A DNA stretch of 64,000 bases from Haematospirillum sp. H1815 (lineage in GTDB: Bacteria > Pseudomonadota > Alphaproteobacteria > Rhodospirillales > Rhodospirillaceae). The notes under the pieces are model-generated. The model worked only from the letters and a program-made list of their open reading frames with translations. It ran no database searches and had not been told where the DNA came from. This document shows positions 28,652 to 36,672 of the stretch, in pieces (the first letter of the stretch is position 1; each line of letters begins with the position of its first letter). The stretch lies in contig NZ_JAAVTA010000002.1 in NCBI RefSeq assembly GCF_012102705.1, positions 242,305 to 306,304 on the forward strand, given 5' to 3'. Made by a program: the position numbers and the translations under genes.

Positions 28652-30205
28652 ATGAATACATTTCAAATTGATTTAAAGAAAATACCTATCGCATCAGCGA
28701 TCTTTATTATTTTGCTATTGTCTGTACGTCTCTTATTTTTCTTTAACTCTCCGCAAGACAGGCTCATTGGAATCATTCCGGATGACGCTTTTTATTATAT
28801 TCAGATGGCATCTCATCGCGCAGAAGAAGGGGTTTGGACATTTGATGGCACTTCGCCTGCAACCGGGTTTCATTTCCTATACGGTTACTTTTTGGTATTT
28901 ATTTTTAAGCTCTACCCGGAGATAAACTGGACCAGCATATATTTGATTGTTGGCGCCATTTCCTGCTTAACAATTTCCGCCTCAGTATATTTTCTAGTAA
29001 AAACCGCAACTGAGATTTACGGTAAAGCCGCAGCCCTCGCTGCAATACTGCCATTTCTCAGTTTCCCGATAATTATGCAAAGCACAGTCATGATGGAATC
29101 ATGGCTAGTGATTTTGCTCTCATCGCTTACGGTATTTTTCGTTGCCAAACAGGAAGAGGCATCCCCAAAATTTTTGTTTGCATTATTTCTTGTCGGCTTG
29201 CTGGGATCGCTATCACGCACTGACTACGGAATGCTGCCAGGATTTTTATTCTGCACGATATTTTTAGCTGAAAAATTTAAAATAACACCAACTGTAGTTA
29301 GAAGCTTCGCAATCCTGATGGGTGCGCTTATCGGCGTTTGTGTGGTTTTGATTCAAAATTACTTTATTTCCGGACAGCTTGCTCAAGCAAGTGCACAAAC
29401 CAAGCTCTTTTGGTCGTCAGTTGCAGGCCACAGCATTTTCGCTCCATTGCAACTCGTTCTTTCGATATCATTTCCCACCTTTGATTTTATTGAGCGGCAG
29501 AGCAAAATTATTTTGCTGTTGGCATCCTTTTTGGCTGTGACGTACTCCTCCATAAAATCAATTAAGCTAGCCAACGAAGAGAACAAATCATTGCCAGCTG
29601 CATTGTTAATAGGATGTGCCCTGACAGTGGTCGGTTACATCTTTTTTTACAGACACAACAGCGGCGCATTGCAGCCGTGGTATTCTTCAAATTTTATAGC
29701 CCCAATATCAATCACAATGACCGCCGTATTTCATTATTTATTTGGGAGACGAGCTTTTATTACATTCCCTTTTGTTTTCTTAGTATACTTATTATCTGGA
29801 TCAAAGGATATTTTAGCTATACCGTGGCTACATCAGGCAGGCATGATGAATGCGGGGCTTTACGTTCGAACGCTAGATGGAAGCTCGACATTCGCCGCGT
29901 GGAACGCTGGCATAATAAGTTACTTTTCAGAAAAGCCCCTAGTGAATATCGATGGCCTAACTAACGACGAAGTTCTGCCTTACATCAAAAGCAATAAATT
30001 AATGGACTATTTAAAACTAAAAAAAATCGACTATGTCGTTGACTACAAAGAAATGCTAGATAACAAAAATCTACGCCTGCGAGGCGGATATGATGATGAG
30101 AGAGTTTTTCGTTGTCTTGTCCCAATAGAGCCAGTCGACGGCGGTAGCAGTGGCTGGGGTAGTTCAAAATTGATGTTATTCAAAGTTGATGCTGCATGTC
30201 TTTAA
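28652..30205 (+). CDS. GT-C membrane glycosyltransferase (candidate arabinofuranosyltransferase)
   Basis: A 517-residue protein with roughly ten to eleven membrane helices, an acidic pair Asp44-Asp45 in the first outer loop (IIPDDAFYYIQM) and a soluble C-terminal domain. This is the GT-C layout used with polyprenyl-phosphate sugar donors. It begins one base after dprE2 stops, in the slot where mycobacteria have aftA (Rv3792), so transfer of D-arabinofuranose is a reasonable inference. The gene is clearly richer in A and T than its neighbours (many AAA and TTT codons), suggesting separate origin. No close family member is recognised from the sequence, and the acceptor is unknown. Confidence 0.75.
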   Translation: MNTFQIDLKKIPIASAIFIILLLSVRLLFFFNSPQDRLIGIIPDDAFYYIQMASHRAEEGVWTFDGTSPATGFHFLYGYFLVFIFKLYPEINWTSIYLIVGAISCLTISASVYFLVKTATEIYGKAAALAAILPFLSFPIIMQSTVMMESWLVILLSSLTVFFVAKQEEASPKFLFALFLVGLLGSLSRTDYGMLPGFLFCTIFLAEKFKITPTVVRSFAILMGALIGVCVVLIQNYFISGQLAQASAQTKLFWSSVAGHSIFAPLQLVLSISFPTFDFIERQSKIILLLASFLAVTYSSIKSIKLANEENKSLPAALLIGCALTVVGYIFFYRHNSGALQPWYSSNFIAPISITMTAVFHYLFGRRAFITFPFVFLVYLLSGSKDILAIPWLHQAGMMNAGLYVRTLDGSSTFAAWNAGIISYFSEKPLVNIDGLTNDEVLPYIKSNKLMDYLKLKKIDYVVDYKEMLDNKNLRLRGGYDDERVFRCLVPIEPVDGGSSGWGSSKLMLFKVDAACL

Positions 30206-30429
30206 AGAACCCACATAATTAGTACTGGAATATGTGAGAGCCTCTGTATTTCGGCGCGCCATTAGCCAGGGTAATCTTTTCCCTGAAGCCCACACCCATT
30301 TCCTCAGCTCGGTAGGGGCGCTATCATGCTCACCACCGTTCACTCTCCGCCTCAGCGTCGAGCGGCTGTAGCGCCCCGGCGCCGAGGTTGGGGGTGAAGG
30401 AGACCAGAGCATCGAACTGCCCGTCCATC
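30206..30429. other. Intergenic DNA after the arabinose cassette
   Basis: Some 220 bases between the GT-C gene and the recombinase relic. I see no gene, terminator or recognisable protein remnant here. The upstream part of the recombinase gene may once have occupied it. Confidence 0.4.
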
Positions 30430-30771
30430 CGGCGCCTCGGGGCTGCCACGCCTGCCCGCTGCCGAGTTGGAAGCCACCGTGTTTGATCAGGCACGATCGA
30501 TCTTGCGCTCACCAGACTTATTGACTGACATCCTGCCGCACGCGGTCAAGCAGGACCCGACACCAAAGTGACGGTCACCATAACGCGCATCGATGCAATC
30601 TGGTATCAGTTGTTCCCGGCCAAGCAGACCCAAATTTTCAAATTTCTGATCGAGAAGGTGATCGTTTCGCCCACCGATCTTGAGGTCCGGCTGCGCCCGA
30701 GCGGCATCGAGCGACTGGTCCCTGAATTGCGGCCGGAGCCAGCCAACGAAGCAGCGGAGGTGGCAGCATGA
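30430..30771 (+). pseudogene. 3' relic of a large serine recombinase
   Basis: One frame reads LPRLPAAELEATVFDQARSI then LRSPDLLTDILPHAVKQDPT and hits TGA. The next frame continues ITRIDAIWYQLFPAKQTQIF followed by KFLIEKVIVSPTDLEVRLRP and SGIERLVPELRPEP to a normal-looking end. This is the C-terminal part (after the zinc ribbon) of large serine recombinases of phage and integrative-element type. The catalytic N-terminus is missing, the start boundary is approximate, and a frameshift splits the remainder. It lies between the arabinose cassette and tRNA-Ala, consistent with an old integration event. Confidence 0.75.
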
Positions 30772-30824
30772 AGGAGGTGCGTATCGAAAAAACCGGCCAA
30801 CCCGATGTAGTCAGCGCCAGCGAT

Positions 30825-30953
30825 GGTCGGCAGACAGGCCAAACTGTCGAAGTCCACAACCCTACCCAGCGTTCCGCGCGTGTTCGCGGGGTCTGGCGGG
30901 AGCAGATAAGAAAAAACCCCAACCGAGAGTGGTTGGGGTTTGAATATTGGTGG
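30825..30953. repeat. Direct repeat, right copy (next to tRNA-Ala)
   Basis: A 129-base segment with a partner at 23783-23909, about 88% identical and in the same orientation. It contains the tRNA terminator hairpin and the complement of the tRNA CCA end. The two copies bracket about 6.9 kb holding the arabinose cassette and the recombinase and excisionase relics. Confidence 0.85.
30911..30942 (-). terminator. Terminator of tRNA-Ala
   Basis: On the minus strand AAACCCCAACC, loop ACTCTC and GGTTGGGGTTTTTT form a stable hairpin with a T run a few bases past the tRNA 3' end. A degenerate version occurs in the left repeat copy. Confidence 0.85.
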
Positions 30954-31023
30954 AGCTGAGCGGGATCGAACCGCTGGCCTCGTCATTGCGAACGACGCGC
31001 TCTCCCAACTGAGCTACAGCCCC
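30948..31023 (-). tRNA. tRNA-Ala (anticodon CGC)
   Basis: A 76-base cloverleaf with encoded CCA. The acceptor pairs GGGGCTG with CAGCTCC (one G-T), the D arm is GCTC/GAGC, the anticodon stem CGTCG/TGACG encloses TTCGCAA, the variable loop is AGGCC, and the T arm is AGCGG-TTCGATC-CCGCT. The anticodon CGC reads GCG alanine codons. Its 3' end lies inside the right direct repeat, and tRNA 3' ends are common integration sites. Confidence 0.97.
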
Positions 31024-31043
31024 GTTATACAAAAGGGATGCGG

Positions 31044-31072
31044 ATAATCTCCGGAACCCCCTTGACTGTCAA
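31044..31072 (-). promoter_or_regulatory. Promoter of tRNA-Ala
   Basis: On the minus strand TTGACA and GATTAT are separated by 17 bases, and the -10 box lies about 20 bases before the tRNA 5' end. The -35 box is a consensus match. Confidence 0.6.
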
Positions 31073-31190
31073 GACCGTTTCTGGCCCTGCACCGACAGCC
31101 GGATGGCTATGTCTGTTTCCCTTGCACCGCAGGGGGCATCCCGCTAGGGTAGGGCCGTGTTTCACGGTTTGGCCGACAGGTAATAACTCC

Positions 31191-31502
31191 ATGCAGGCTG
31201 TCAGTGGTTTTTTTCAGGTTCTGGATGCGATCCTGAGCTTTTATGAGTGGATCGTGATTGCTTCGGTCATCCTCAGCTGGCTGTTTGCGTTCAATGTCCT
31301 GAACTACAGCAACGGCGCGGTGCGGACCATCAGTGATATTGTCCACCGCCTGACCGAACCGGTCCTGGAACAGATCCGCCGGGTTGTTCCGATCATGGGC
31401 AACCTGGATTTGTCGCCGCTGGTTCTATTTTTCGCCATTATGCTGGTCCGGGCCTCTGTTCTCCCGGGTCTGCACGAGCTGGTTCTCCGTGCCCTGTTCT
31501 GA
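31191..31502 (+). CDS. YggT-family membrane protein
   Basis: A 103-residue protein with two hydrophobic segments joined by a conserved loop (VLEQIRRVVPIMGNLDLSPL), the YggT pattern. A hydrophobic N-terminal segment (VIASVILSWLFAFNVLNY) precedes it. The YggT family is linked to cell-envelope and osmotic homeostasis, but its precise role is unsettled. The ATG is chosen because similarity begins there, and upstream in-frame codons run into tRNA promoter DNA. Its 3' end overlaps the DUF167 gene, the usual neighbour in alphaproteobacteria. Confidence 0.88.
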   Translation: MQAVSGFFQVLDAILSFYEWIVIASVILSWLFAFNVLNYSNGAVRTISDIVHRLTEPVLEQIRRVVPIMGNLDLSPLVLFFAIMLVRASVLPGLHELVLRALF

Positions 31503-31827
31503 TGCCCCGGATCATTCTCTTTTGCTCAAGTCCACGGCCGATGGAATCCGGCTGGTGGTGCGCCTGACCCCGAAAGCCGGGGCCAATGCCATCCGGTCCC
31601 GCGCCCTGGAAGCGGACGGAACGCCGGTGCTGAAAGTGTCAGTCACCGCCGTTCCGGAAAACGGCAAGGCCAACACGGCCCTGATTGCCCTGCTGGCCAA
31701 GGCGTGGAAACTGCCGAAAAGCACCTTTTCCATTGTTTCCGGCACGACGGACCGCCGCAAGACCGTACAGATTTCCGGGGACCCTGCCATTCTGATCCCC
31801 CACATTACCGGGATATTACCACCATGA
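31489..31827 (+). CDS. DUF167 (YggU-like) protein
   Basis: A small soluble protein of about 112 residues with the DUF167 core: [20 protein letters not shown], then [20 protein letters not shown] followed by [20 protein letters not shown] and RRKTVQISG. The family is conserved beside yggT, and its function is not established. The start is uncertain: GTG at 31489 overlaps yggT by 14 bases, and a TTG about 30 bases later is possible. The stop overlaps the folD start as ATGA, implying a yggT-DUF167-folD operon. Confidence 0.85.
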   Translation: MPCSDAPDHSLLLKSTADGIRLVVRLTPKAGANAIRSRALEADGTPVLKVSVTAVPENGKANTALIALLAKAWKLPKSTFSIVSGTTDRRKTVQISGDPAILIPHITGILPP

Positions 31828-32705
31828 CTGATCCTTCTGCCCGTTTGATCGACGGCAAGGCCTTTGCCGCATCCCTGCGCCAGTCCATCGCGACCGAGGT
31901 TGGCCGCCTGAAAGACCGCCTTGGCACCGTGCCGGGACTGGCGGTTCTGATGGTTGGCGAGGATCCGGCCAGCGATGTCTATGTCCGCAACAAGGCGCGC
32001 CAAACCGCAGAATGCGGCATGAAATCGGTGGAACGCCGCTTTGATACCTCGCTGACAGAAGCCGCCCTGCTGGAAGAAATCGCCCGCCTGAACGATGATC
32101 CGACCATTCACGGCATTCTGGTCCAGCTTCCCCTGCCGGCGCATATCAATGCCGACCGCGTTATTGCCGCCATCCGCCCGGACAAGGATGTGGACGGGTT
32201 TCACCCGGTCAACGCCGGGCTGCTGGCCACCGGTGGCAAGGGGCTGATACCGTGCACCCCGCTCGGCTGCCTGCTTTTGCTGCGCGATGTGCTGAGGGAC
32301 ATGACCGGCCTGCAAGCCGTGGTGGTCGGGCGGTCCAACATTGTCGGCAAGCCGATGGCCCAGCTTCTGCTGCAGGAAAGCTGCACCGTGACCGTGGCCC
32401 ATTCCCGCACCCGTGACCTGCCCGCCATCTGCCGCCAGGCCGATATTCTGGTGGCAGCCGTCGGGCGTCCGGCCATGATCCGCGGCGACTGGATCAAGCC
32501 CGGGGCCACGGTTATCGATGTCGGGATCAACCGCATTGCGGCAGAGGGCGGCAAGACCCGCCTGACCGGCGATGTTGCCTTTGACGAGGCAGCCCGCGTT
32601 GCCGGGGCTATCACCCCGGTGCCCGGCGGGGTCGGGCCGATGACCATTGCCTGCCTGTTGCGCAACACGCTGACCGCGTTCGCCCGCATCAACAACCAGG
32701 ACTGA
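31824..32705 (+). CDS. folD: Bifunctional methylenetetrahydrofolate dehydrogenase/cyclohydrolase
   Basis: A 293-residue FolD of normal length. [20 protein letters not shown] with Lys following, the folate-site segment [20 protein letters not shown], and the NADP loop [17 protein letters not shown] are all present. The end carries [16 protein letters not shown]. It interconverts methylene-, methenyl- and formyl-tetrahydrofolate in the cytoplasm, supplying one-carbon units. It is cotranscribed with the DUF167 gene (four-base overlap). It converges on the CCA-transferase gene with 32 bases between. Confidence 0.97.
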   Translation: MTDPSARLIDGKAFAASLRQSIATEVGRLKDRLGTVPGLAVLMVGEDPASDVYVRNKARQTAECGMKSVERRFDTSLTEAALLEEIARLNDDPTIHGILVQLPLPAHINADRVIAAIRPDKDVDGFHPVNAGLLATGGKGLIPCTPLGCLLLLRDVLRDMTGLQAVVVGRSNIVGKPMAQLLLQESCTVTVAHSRTRDLPAICRQADILVAAVGRPAMIRGDWIKPGATVIDVGINRIAAEGGKTRLTGDVAFDEAARVAGAITPVPGGVGPMTIACLLRNTLTAFARINNQD

Positions 32706-32737
32706 CGCCGGAAGACAAGTATTCGGAGGGGGAAGCC

Positions 32738-34069
32738 CTACCCCTCTTCGGGGTCTGGCGACGGCGGACGCAGAAAGGCCAGAAGGGCGGCGCGGTCCAA
32801 CCGGCACCCGCTGTGAAGCCATTCCCCCTGAAGTCGCGCCAGCTCCCGGCCAAGAAGTGGCCCGGACCGGTATCCATTGGCCAAAAGATCCCGGCCTTTC
32901 AGGGGGAATGACGGAACGGGCAGCGACAGGGCCAGATCCAGGGCACGTTGCCACGAAGCGCTGCGCCGGGGACACAGCCTGTGCTCTCCGTCGCGCTCAG
33001 AGGACCACACCAGAAGGATCATGTCCACCACCGTCTTTCGCCCCAGCCTGAAAAGAGCTGGAAGAAGAAGGGGTTCACCTCCATCCGGGTCGGGGCAAGG
33101 CGTGATATCGGACAAAACGGACAGGCGTTGCATCTGATGCGATGACAGGCGCAGACGACGGGCCACCTGCATGGCGGTGTGTGGATCGGTGTGCAGAACC
33201 GCAGCCAACCGACGCACGGGATCGGGCTCAACGCCATCCATCACCAGTCCGCGTGTTTCCAGAAACACCAGCTGACGCAACCGCCCGAACGCAACCGCCT
33301 CAGGCAGAATCTGTTCCAGAACCCGGGCCCCGCGCATCAGCAATAGAACATCCGGACAGGCCTGTGTTTCCAGGATACCGATCAATTCATCACGGATGCG
33401 TTCGGCCGACAGCTCCTTCAGATGCGGGGCCAGAGCCTGACAGGATGACAGCGCCCCCACACTGGCCGGGGGGCGGCCAAAGCGCGCATAGAAGCGGAAA
33501 AACCGCAGGATCCGCAGCCAGTCTTCGGCAATACGCTGCATCGGGCGGCCCACAAACACCACCCGGCCATGTGACAGATGCTCAAGACCGTCAAAGTAAT
33601 CATAGACCGCACCGTCCGGGGTTGCCGACAGGGCATTGATGGTAAAATCACGCCGGGCCGCATCGGCCATCCAGCAGGACGACCATTTCACAACGGCATG
33701 CCGGCCATCCGTTTCCACATCTTCCCGCAGGGTGGTGATTTCAAAACTGTGGTCTCCCACCCGGGCGGTCACGGTACCGTGTTGCAGCCCGGTGGGTATA
33801 CAGCGCAGGCCGGCTTGTTCCAGCAGACGGATCACCGTATCGGGCGGATCGGGGGTGGCCAGGTCAATATCCCGCGGCATGACCCCAAGCAGGGCATCAC
33901 GCACACAGCCACCGACAAAGCGCACGGTGGATCCTTCGGCCTGAAGGGCATCCACAACCGCCCTGGTTTCCGGCCACGACAGCCAGGGGACAGGCCCCAG
34001 TTGACCCCACGGAGGACGTTCCCGGCGTGACCAGACCCGACGGGGTTCCTCCGGAGCGGACGCGGTCAT
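32738..34069 (-). CDS. CCA tRNA nucleotidyltransferase / poly(A) polymerase family
   Basis: A 443-residue class II nucleotidyltransferase. FVGGCVRDALLG begins near residue 51, and PRDIDLAT carries the two catalytic Asp at residues 67 and 69. The RRDFTINALS and DWLRILRFFRFYARFG motifs follow. It repairs or adds the 3' CCA of tRNAs. Since the local tRNA-Ala already encodes CCA, its main role is probably repair, or processing of other tRNAs. Its start overlaps the DUF6111 gene stop (ATGA). Distinguishing CCA-adding from poly(A)-adding activity is not secure from sequence. Confidence 0.9.
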   Translation of the reverse strand: MTASAPEEPRRVWSRRERPPWGQLGPVPWLSWPETRAVVDALQAEGSTVRFVGGCVRDALLGVMPRDIDLATPDPPDTVIRLLEQAGLRCIPTGLQHGTVTARVGDHSFEITTLREDVETDGRHAVVKWSSCWMADAARRDFTINALSATPDGAVYDYFDGLEHLSHGRVVFVGRPMQRIAEDWLRILRFFRFYARFGRPPASVGALSSCQALAPHLKELSAERIRDELIGILETQACPDVLLLMRGARVLEQILPEAVAFGRLRQLVFLETRGLVMDGVEPDPVRRLAAVLHTDPHTAMQVARRLRLSSHQMQRLSVLSDITPCPDPDGGEPLLLPALFRLGRKTVVDMILLVWSSERDGEHRLCPRRSASWQRALDLALSLPVPSFPLKGRDLLANGYRSGPLLGRELARLQGEWLHSGCRLDRAALLAFLRPPSPDPEEG

Positions 34070-34350
34070 TTCGCCCCGAACCCGCCGGGGACAATCCGCC
34101 CGTCCACCAGCTTTGGCGGTGTATAGGCATCACCGGGCTGGCCGGCTGGCTCGATCAGGGCCACAACGACCAGCGACAGGATGACCAGGATAAAACCTGC
34201 CAGAACGGCCACAAACCAGGCTCCCTTCTCAAGCGGCGGCACCGCACCGCCATGACGTTCCACCCAGCGGGCCCGCACCCGGACCCAAAGCACAAGGACA
34301 ACCAAAGGCACCAGGAACGGCAACAAAACCGTGACCATGAACTGGACCAT
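34066..34350 (-). CDS. Small DUF6111-type membrane protein
   Basis: A 94-residue protein with two hydrophobic helices (LLPFLVPLVVLVLWVRVRAR and FVAVLAGFILVILSLVVVAL). The charged hairpin between them contains RWVERHGGAVPPLE, and the tail is DAYTPPKLVDGRIVPGGF. It matches my recollection of the DUF6111 proteins found between Nudix and CCA-transferase genes in Rhodospirillales. Function is unknown. It overlaps the CCA gene by four bases and touches the Nudix gene by one, so it is cotranscribed with both. Confidence 0.75.
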   Translation of the reverse strand: MVQFMVTVLLPFLVPLVVLVLWVRVRARWVERHGGAVPPLEKGAWFVAVLAGFILVILSLVVVALIEPAGQPGDAYTPPKLVDGRIVPGGFGAK

Positions 34351-34982
34351 TACACACTATCACCTTTTCCCGATCCTGGATCCACGGCCCCACCGTTGAG
34401 AACGCGTGACAGGTTGACCAACATGCCCGCCGTTGCCCCCCATATATAATAGTCATTCCACGACAGGGAATAAAAAAGGCGGCTCTGTCCGTTGACAACG
34501 ATCTGATTTTGCCTGTGATTGCGGGGATCCAGGACAAAGTCCAGCGGAACCTCGAACACCTCGGCCACCTCGCCCGGGTCTGGATCCAGACCCAGCGGCG
34601 GCGAAAGCAGACCCACCACCGGTGTCACCCGGAAACCGGTCACGGTGCGATAGTCATCCAGACGGCCAACCACATCAACGCCGCGACGGTCCAGCCCGGT
34701 TTCCTCGGCGGTTTCACGCAGGGCACAGTCCACGGCATCCTTGTCCCTGGCCTCCAGCCGTCCACCGGGAAAAGCGATCTGCCCGGCGTGATGGTCCAGA
34801 TGATCGGTGCGGCGGGTCAGCAGAATCGTACAGGCCGACGGATGGCACACCAGCGGAACCAGAACCGCCGCCGGGCACAGCGTATCACCACCAGAAAGAG
34901 GATCCGCATCCTCATCGGAAGACAGACCGGTCCCGTACCCCTTCTCCAGCATGGTTGCCAGCCGGTCACGTGAAAAAATCAT
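34350..34982 (-). CDS. Nudix hydrolase, CoA pyrophosphatase type
   Basis: A 210-residue Nudix protein. The CoA-pyrophosphatase signature TDHLDHHAGQIAFPGGRLEA precedes the Nudix box ALRETAEETGLD. The box coordinates Mg and hydrolyses a diphosphate, probably of CoA or its derivatives. The ATG at 34982 overlaps the stop of the DUF1285 gene (ATGA), so the start is firm. It belongs to a four-gene leftward unit: DUF1285, Nudix, DUF6111 and CCA transferase. Substrate assignment rests on the UPF0035 motif. Confidence 0.88.
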   Translation of the reverse strand: MIFSRDRLATMLEKGYGTGLSSDEDADPLSGGDTLCPAAVLVPLVCHPSACTILLTRRTDHLDHHAGQIAFPGGRLEARDKDAVDCALRETAEETGLDRRGVDVVGRLDDYRTVTGFRVTPVVGLLSPPLGLDPDPGEVAEVFEVPLDFVLDPRNHRQNQIVVNGQSRLFYSLSWNDYYIWGATAGMLVNLSRVLNGGAVDPGSGKGDSV

Positions 34983-35554
34983 GGTCCGGTTTGTCCCAGC
35001 GGAAAGAAAGACCCGCAGCTCCACACCCCGACCGTATCGGGACCGGCACCGCCCGGAGCGGCTTTTTGTGATGATGCCGCGACGGTCACGCACAGCGCCA
35101 GATCGACCATACGGTAATACACAGGGCGGCTCAGGCGTGCCTCCAGCCCTTTCCTGATGTAGATATAAGGCAGGGGGCATCCTGTCGCACGGTCGCGCGC
35201 CATACGCAGGGGATGGGCATCATCAAGCACCACAACGTCATCGACGTTGGTATGCAGGCTGATGACCTGATCCGGGCCGGGATGGGCAACGGTCATGTCC
35301 ACGGCAACAAAGGGAACATCGGCCACGCTGACGGTGCCGCGCTCTGCCGGGGTGACAAGCCAGTAAGTACCGGATGCATCGCGCGACAGGACCGAGGCAA
35401 ACAGGCGGACCAGTTCCGGACGACGAATGGGGGAGCCAAGATAAAACCAGTCGCCATTGCGGTCGATCGACAGACCAAGATCACCGCAGCTGTCAGGCAC
35501 CAGACTGCGCAGTACGGCATCGGCAGGTTCAGCATCGTGATCGTGGTGGCCCAT
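34979..35554 (-). CDS. DUF1285-family protein
   Basis: A 191-residue soluble protein with the DUF1285 pattern: LGLSIDRNGDWFYLGSPIRR, PELVRLFASVLSRDASGTYW, then LVTPAERGTVSVADVPFVAV and ARDRATGCPLPYIYIRKGLE. The family is conserved in alphaproteobacteria next to MoxR and Nudix genes but has no defined activity. It is divergent from moxR across a 66-base gap and heads the leftward Nudix unit. The start is the ATG of MGHHDHD. The C-terminal 30 residues are poorly conserved in appearance. Confidence 0.8.
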   Translation of the reverse strand: MGHHDHDAEPADAVLRSLVPDSCGDLGLSIDRNGDWFYLGSPIRRPELVRLFASVLSRDASGTYWLVTPAERGTVSVADVPFVAVDMTVAHPGPDQVISLHTNVDDVVVLDDAHPLRMARDRATGCPLPYIYIRKGLEARLSRPVYYRMVDLALCVTVAASSQKAAPGGAGPDTVGVWSCGSFFPLGQTGP

Positions 35555-35620
35555 GGGCCCTGTCCCCTCGTTGTCCAGCCCGGACGGCGCATTATACCAG
35601 GAAAGCGTGGAGAAGGCATT

Positions 35621-36658
35621 ATGAACAAAACGAATTCGTCCTTTCCTGGTTCTGACACCCCTCCGCCCCTGTCCACCGAACGACAGGACCAGCTGATGGA
35701 TCTGGTATCCCGCGCACACCGAGCCGTGGCATCGGTTATCTTTGGCCAGGACCAGGTGATCAATGAAAGCCTGGTAACACTTCTGGCCGGGGGCCATGTG
35801 CTGCTGGTCGGGGTACCGGGGCTGGCCAAAACCCGCCTGGTACAAGCCATGGGGCAGGTTCTGGGCTTGGAAACACGGCGGATCCAGTTTACGCCCGACC
35901 TGATGCCGGCCGACATCTTGGGCTCGGAAATCCTGGACACCGCACCAGAAGGGCACCGCTGGTTCCGCTTTGTACCCGGGCCGGTGTTTACACAGCTTTT
36001 GATGGCCGACGAGGTCAACCGCGCCGGGCCACGCACCCAGTCCGCACTGCTGCAGGCCATGCAGGAACATGAAGTGTCCATTGCCGGGCAGACCCACCGG
36101 CTGCCGGCTCCGTTTCATGTGCTGGCAACGCAGAACCCGATCGAGCAGGAAGGAACCTATCCCCTGCCCGAAGCCCAGCTGGACCGCTTCATGATGCAGG
36201 TGGACGTCGGGTACCCCGACCTGGATGCCGAGCGCCAGATGCTGATGGCAACCACGGGCACCACCACCACACACCTGCACCCGGTCATGACCGCCGAAGA
36301 CCTGATGGCCGCGCAGGACTTGGTGCGGAGAATGCCGGTTGGAACACGGGTGGTGGAATCCATTCTGGCCCTGGTGCGAAACGGACGACCGGAAAGCAGC
36401 AATCTGGACATGGTACGCCGCGCCGTGGCTTGGGGACCCGGGCCACGGGCCAGCCAGGCGCTGACCATGGCAGTGCGGGCACGCGCCCTGCTGGACGGGC
36501 GGCTTGCACCATCGGAAGCTGACGTGACCGCCCTGGCTGCTCCGGTCCTGCGGCATCGCATGGCGCTGACCTTTGCCGCACGGGCCGACGGCATCACCGT
36601 GGACGCGGTTATCCGTGCCCTGGTCGCGGATCTGGAAACACCGGCAGCCGCAGCCTGA
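35621..36658 (+). CDS. MoxR-family AAA+ ATPase
   Basis: A 345-residue AAA+ ATPase of the MoxR group. Walker A is GVPGLAKT (residues 64-71), Walker B is LLMADEVNRA, and sensor 1 lies in FHVLATQNPIEQEGTYPLPE. MoxR proteins act as chaperones for metal insertion or complex assembly and usually work with VWA proteins. The gene heads an operon with DUF58, DUF4159 and VWA-like genes, the standard set. GGAGAAGG lies five bases before the ATG. It is in good agreement with family length (about 320-350). Confidence 0.94.
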   Translation: MNKTNSSFPGSDTPPPLSTERQDQLMDLVSRAHRAVASVIFGQDQVINESLVTLLAGGHVLLVGVPGLAKTRLVQAMGQVLGLETRRIQFTPDLMPADILGSEILDTAPEGHRWFRFVPGPVFTQLLMADEVNRAGPRTQSALLQAMQEHEVSIAGQTHRLPAPFHVLATQNPIEQEGTYPLPEAQLDRFMMQVDVGYPDLDAERQMLMATTGTTTTHLHPVMTAEDLMAAQDLVRRMPVGTRVVESILALVRNGRPESSNLDMVRRAVAWGPGPRASQALTMAVRARALLDGRLAPSEADVTALAAPVLRHRMALTFAARADGITVDAVIRALVADLETPAAAA

Positions 36659-36672
36659 ACGGGGGGAAGACC

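Noticed and set aside
30768..30959. A small open frame after the recombinase relic running into the tRNA
   Set aside because: It reads through the tRNA terminator and the tRNA 3' end, so it is not a credible gene.
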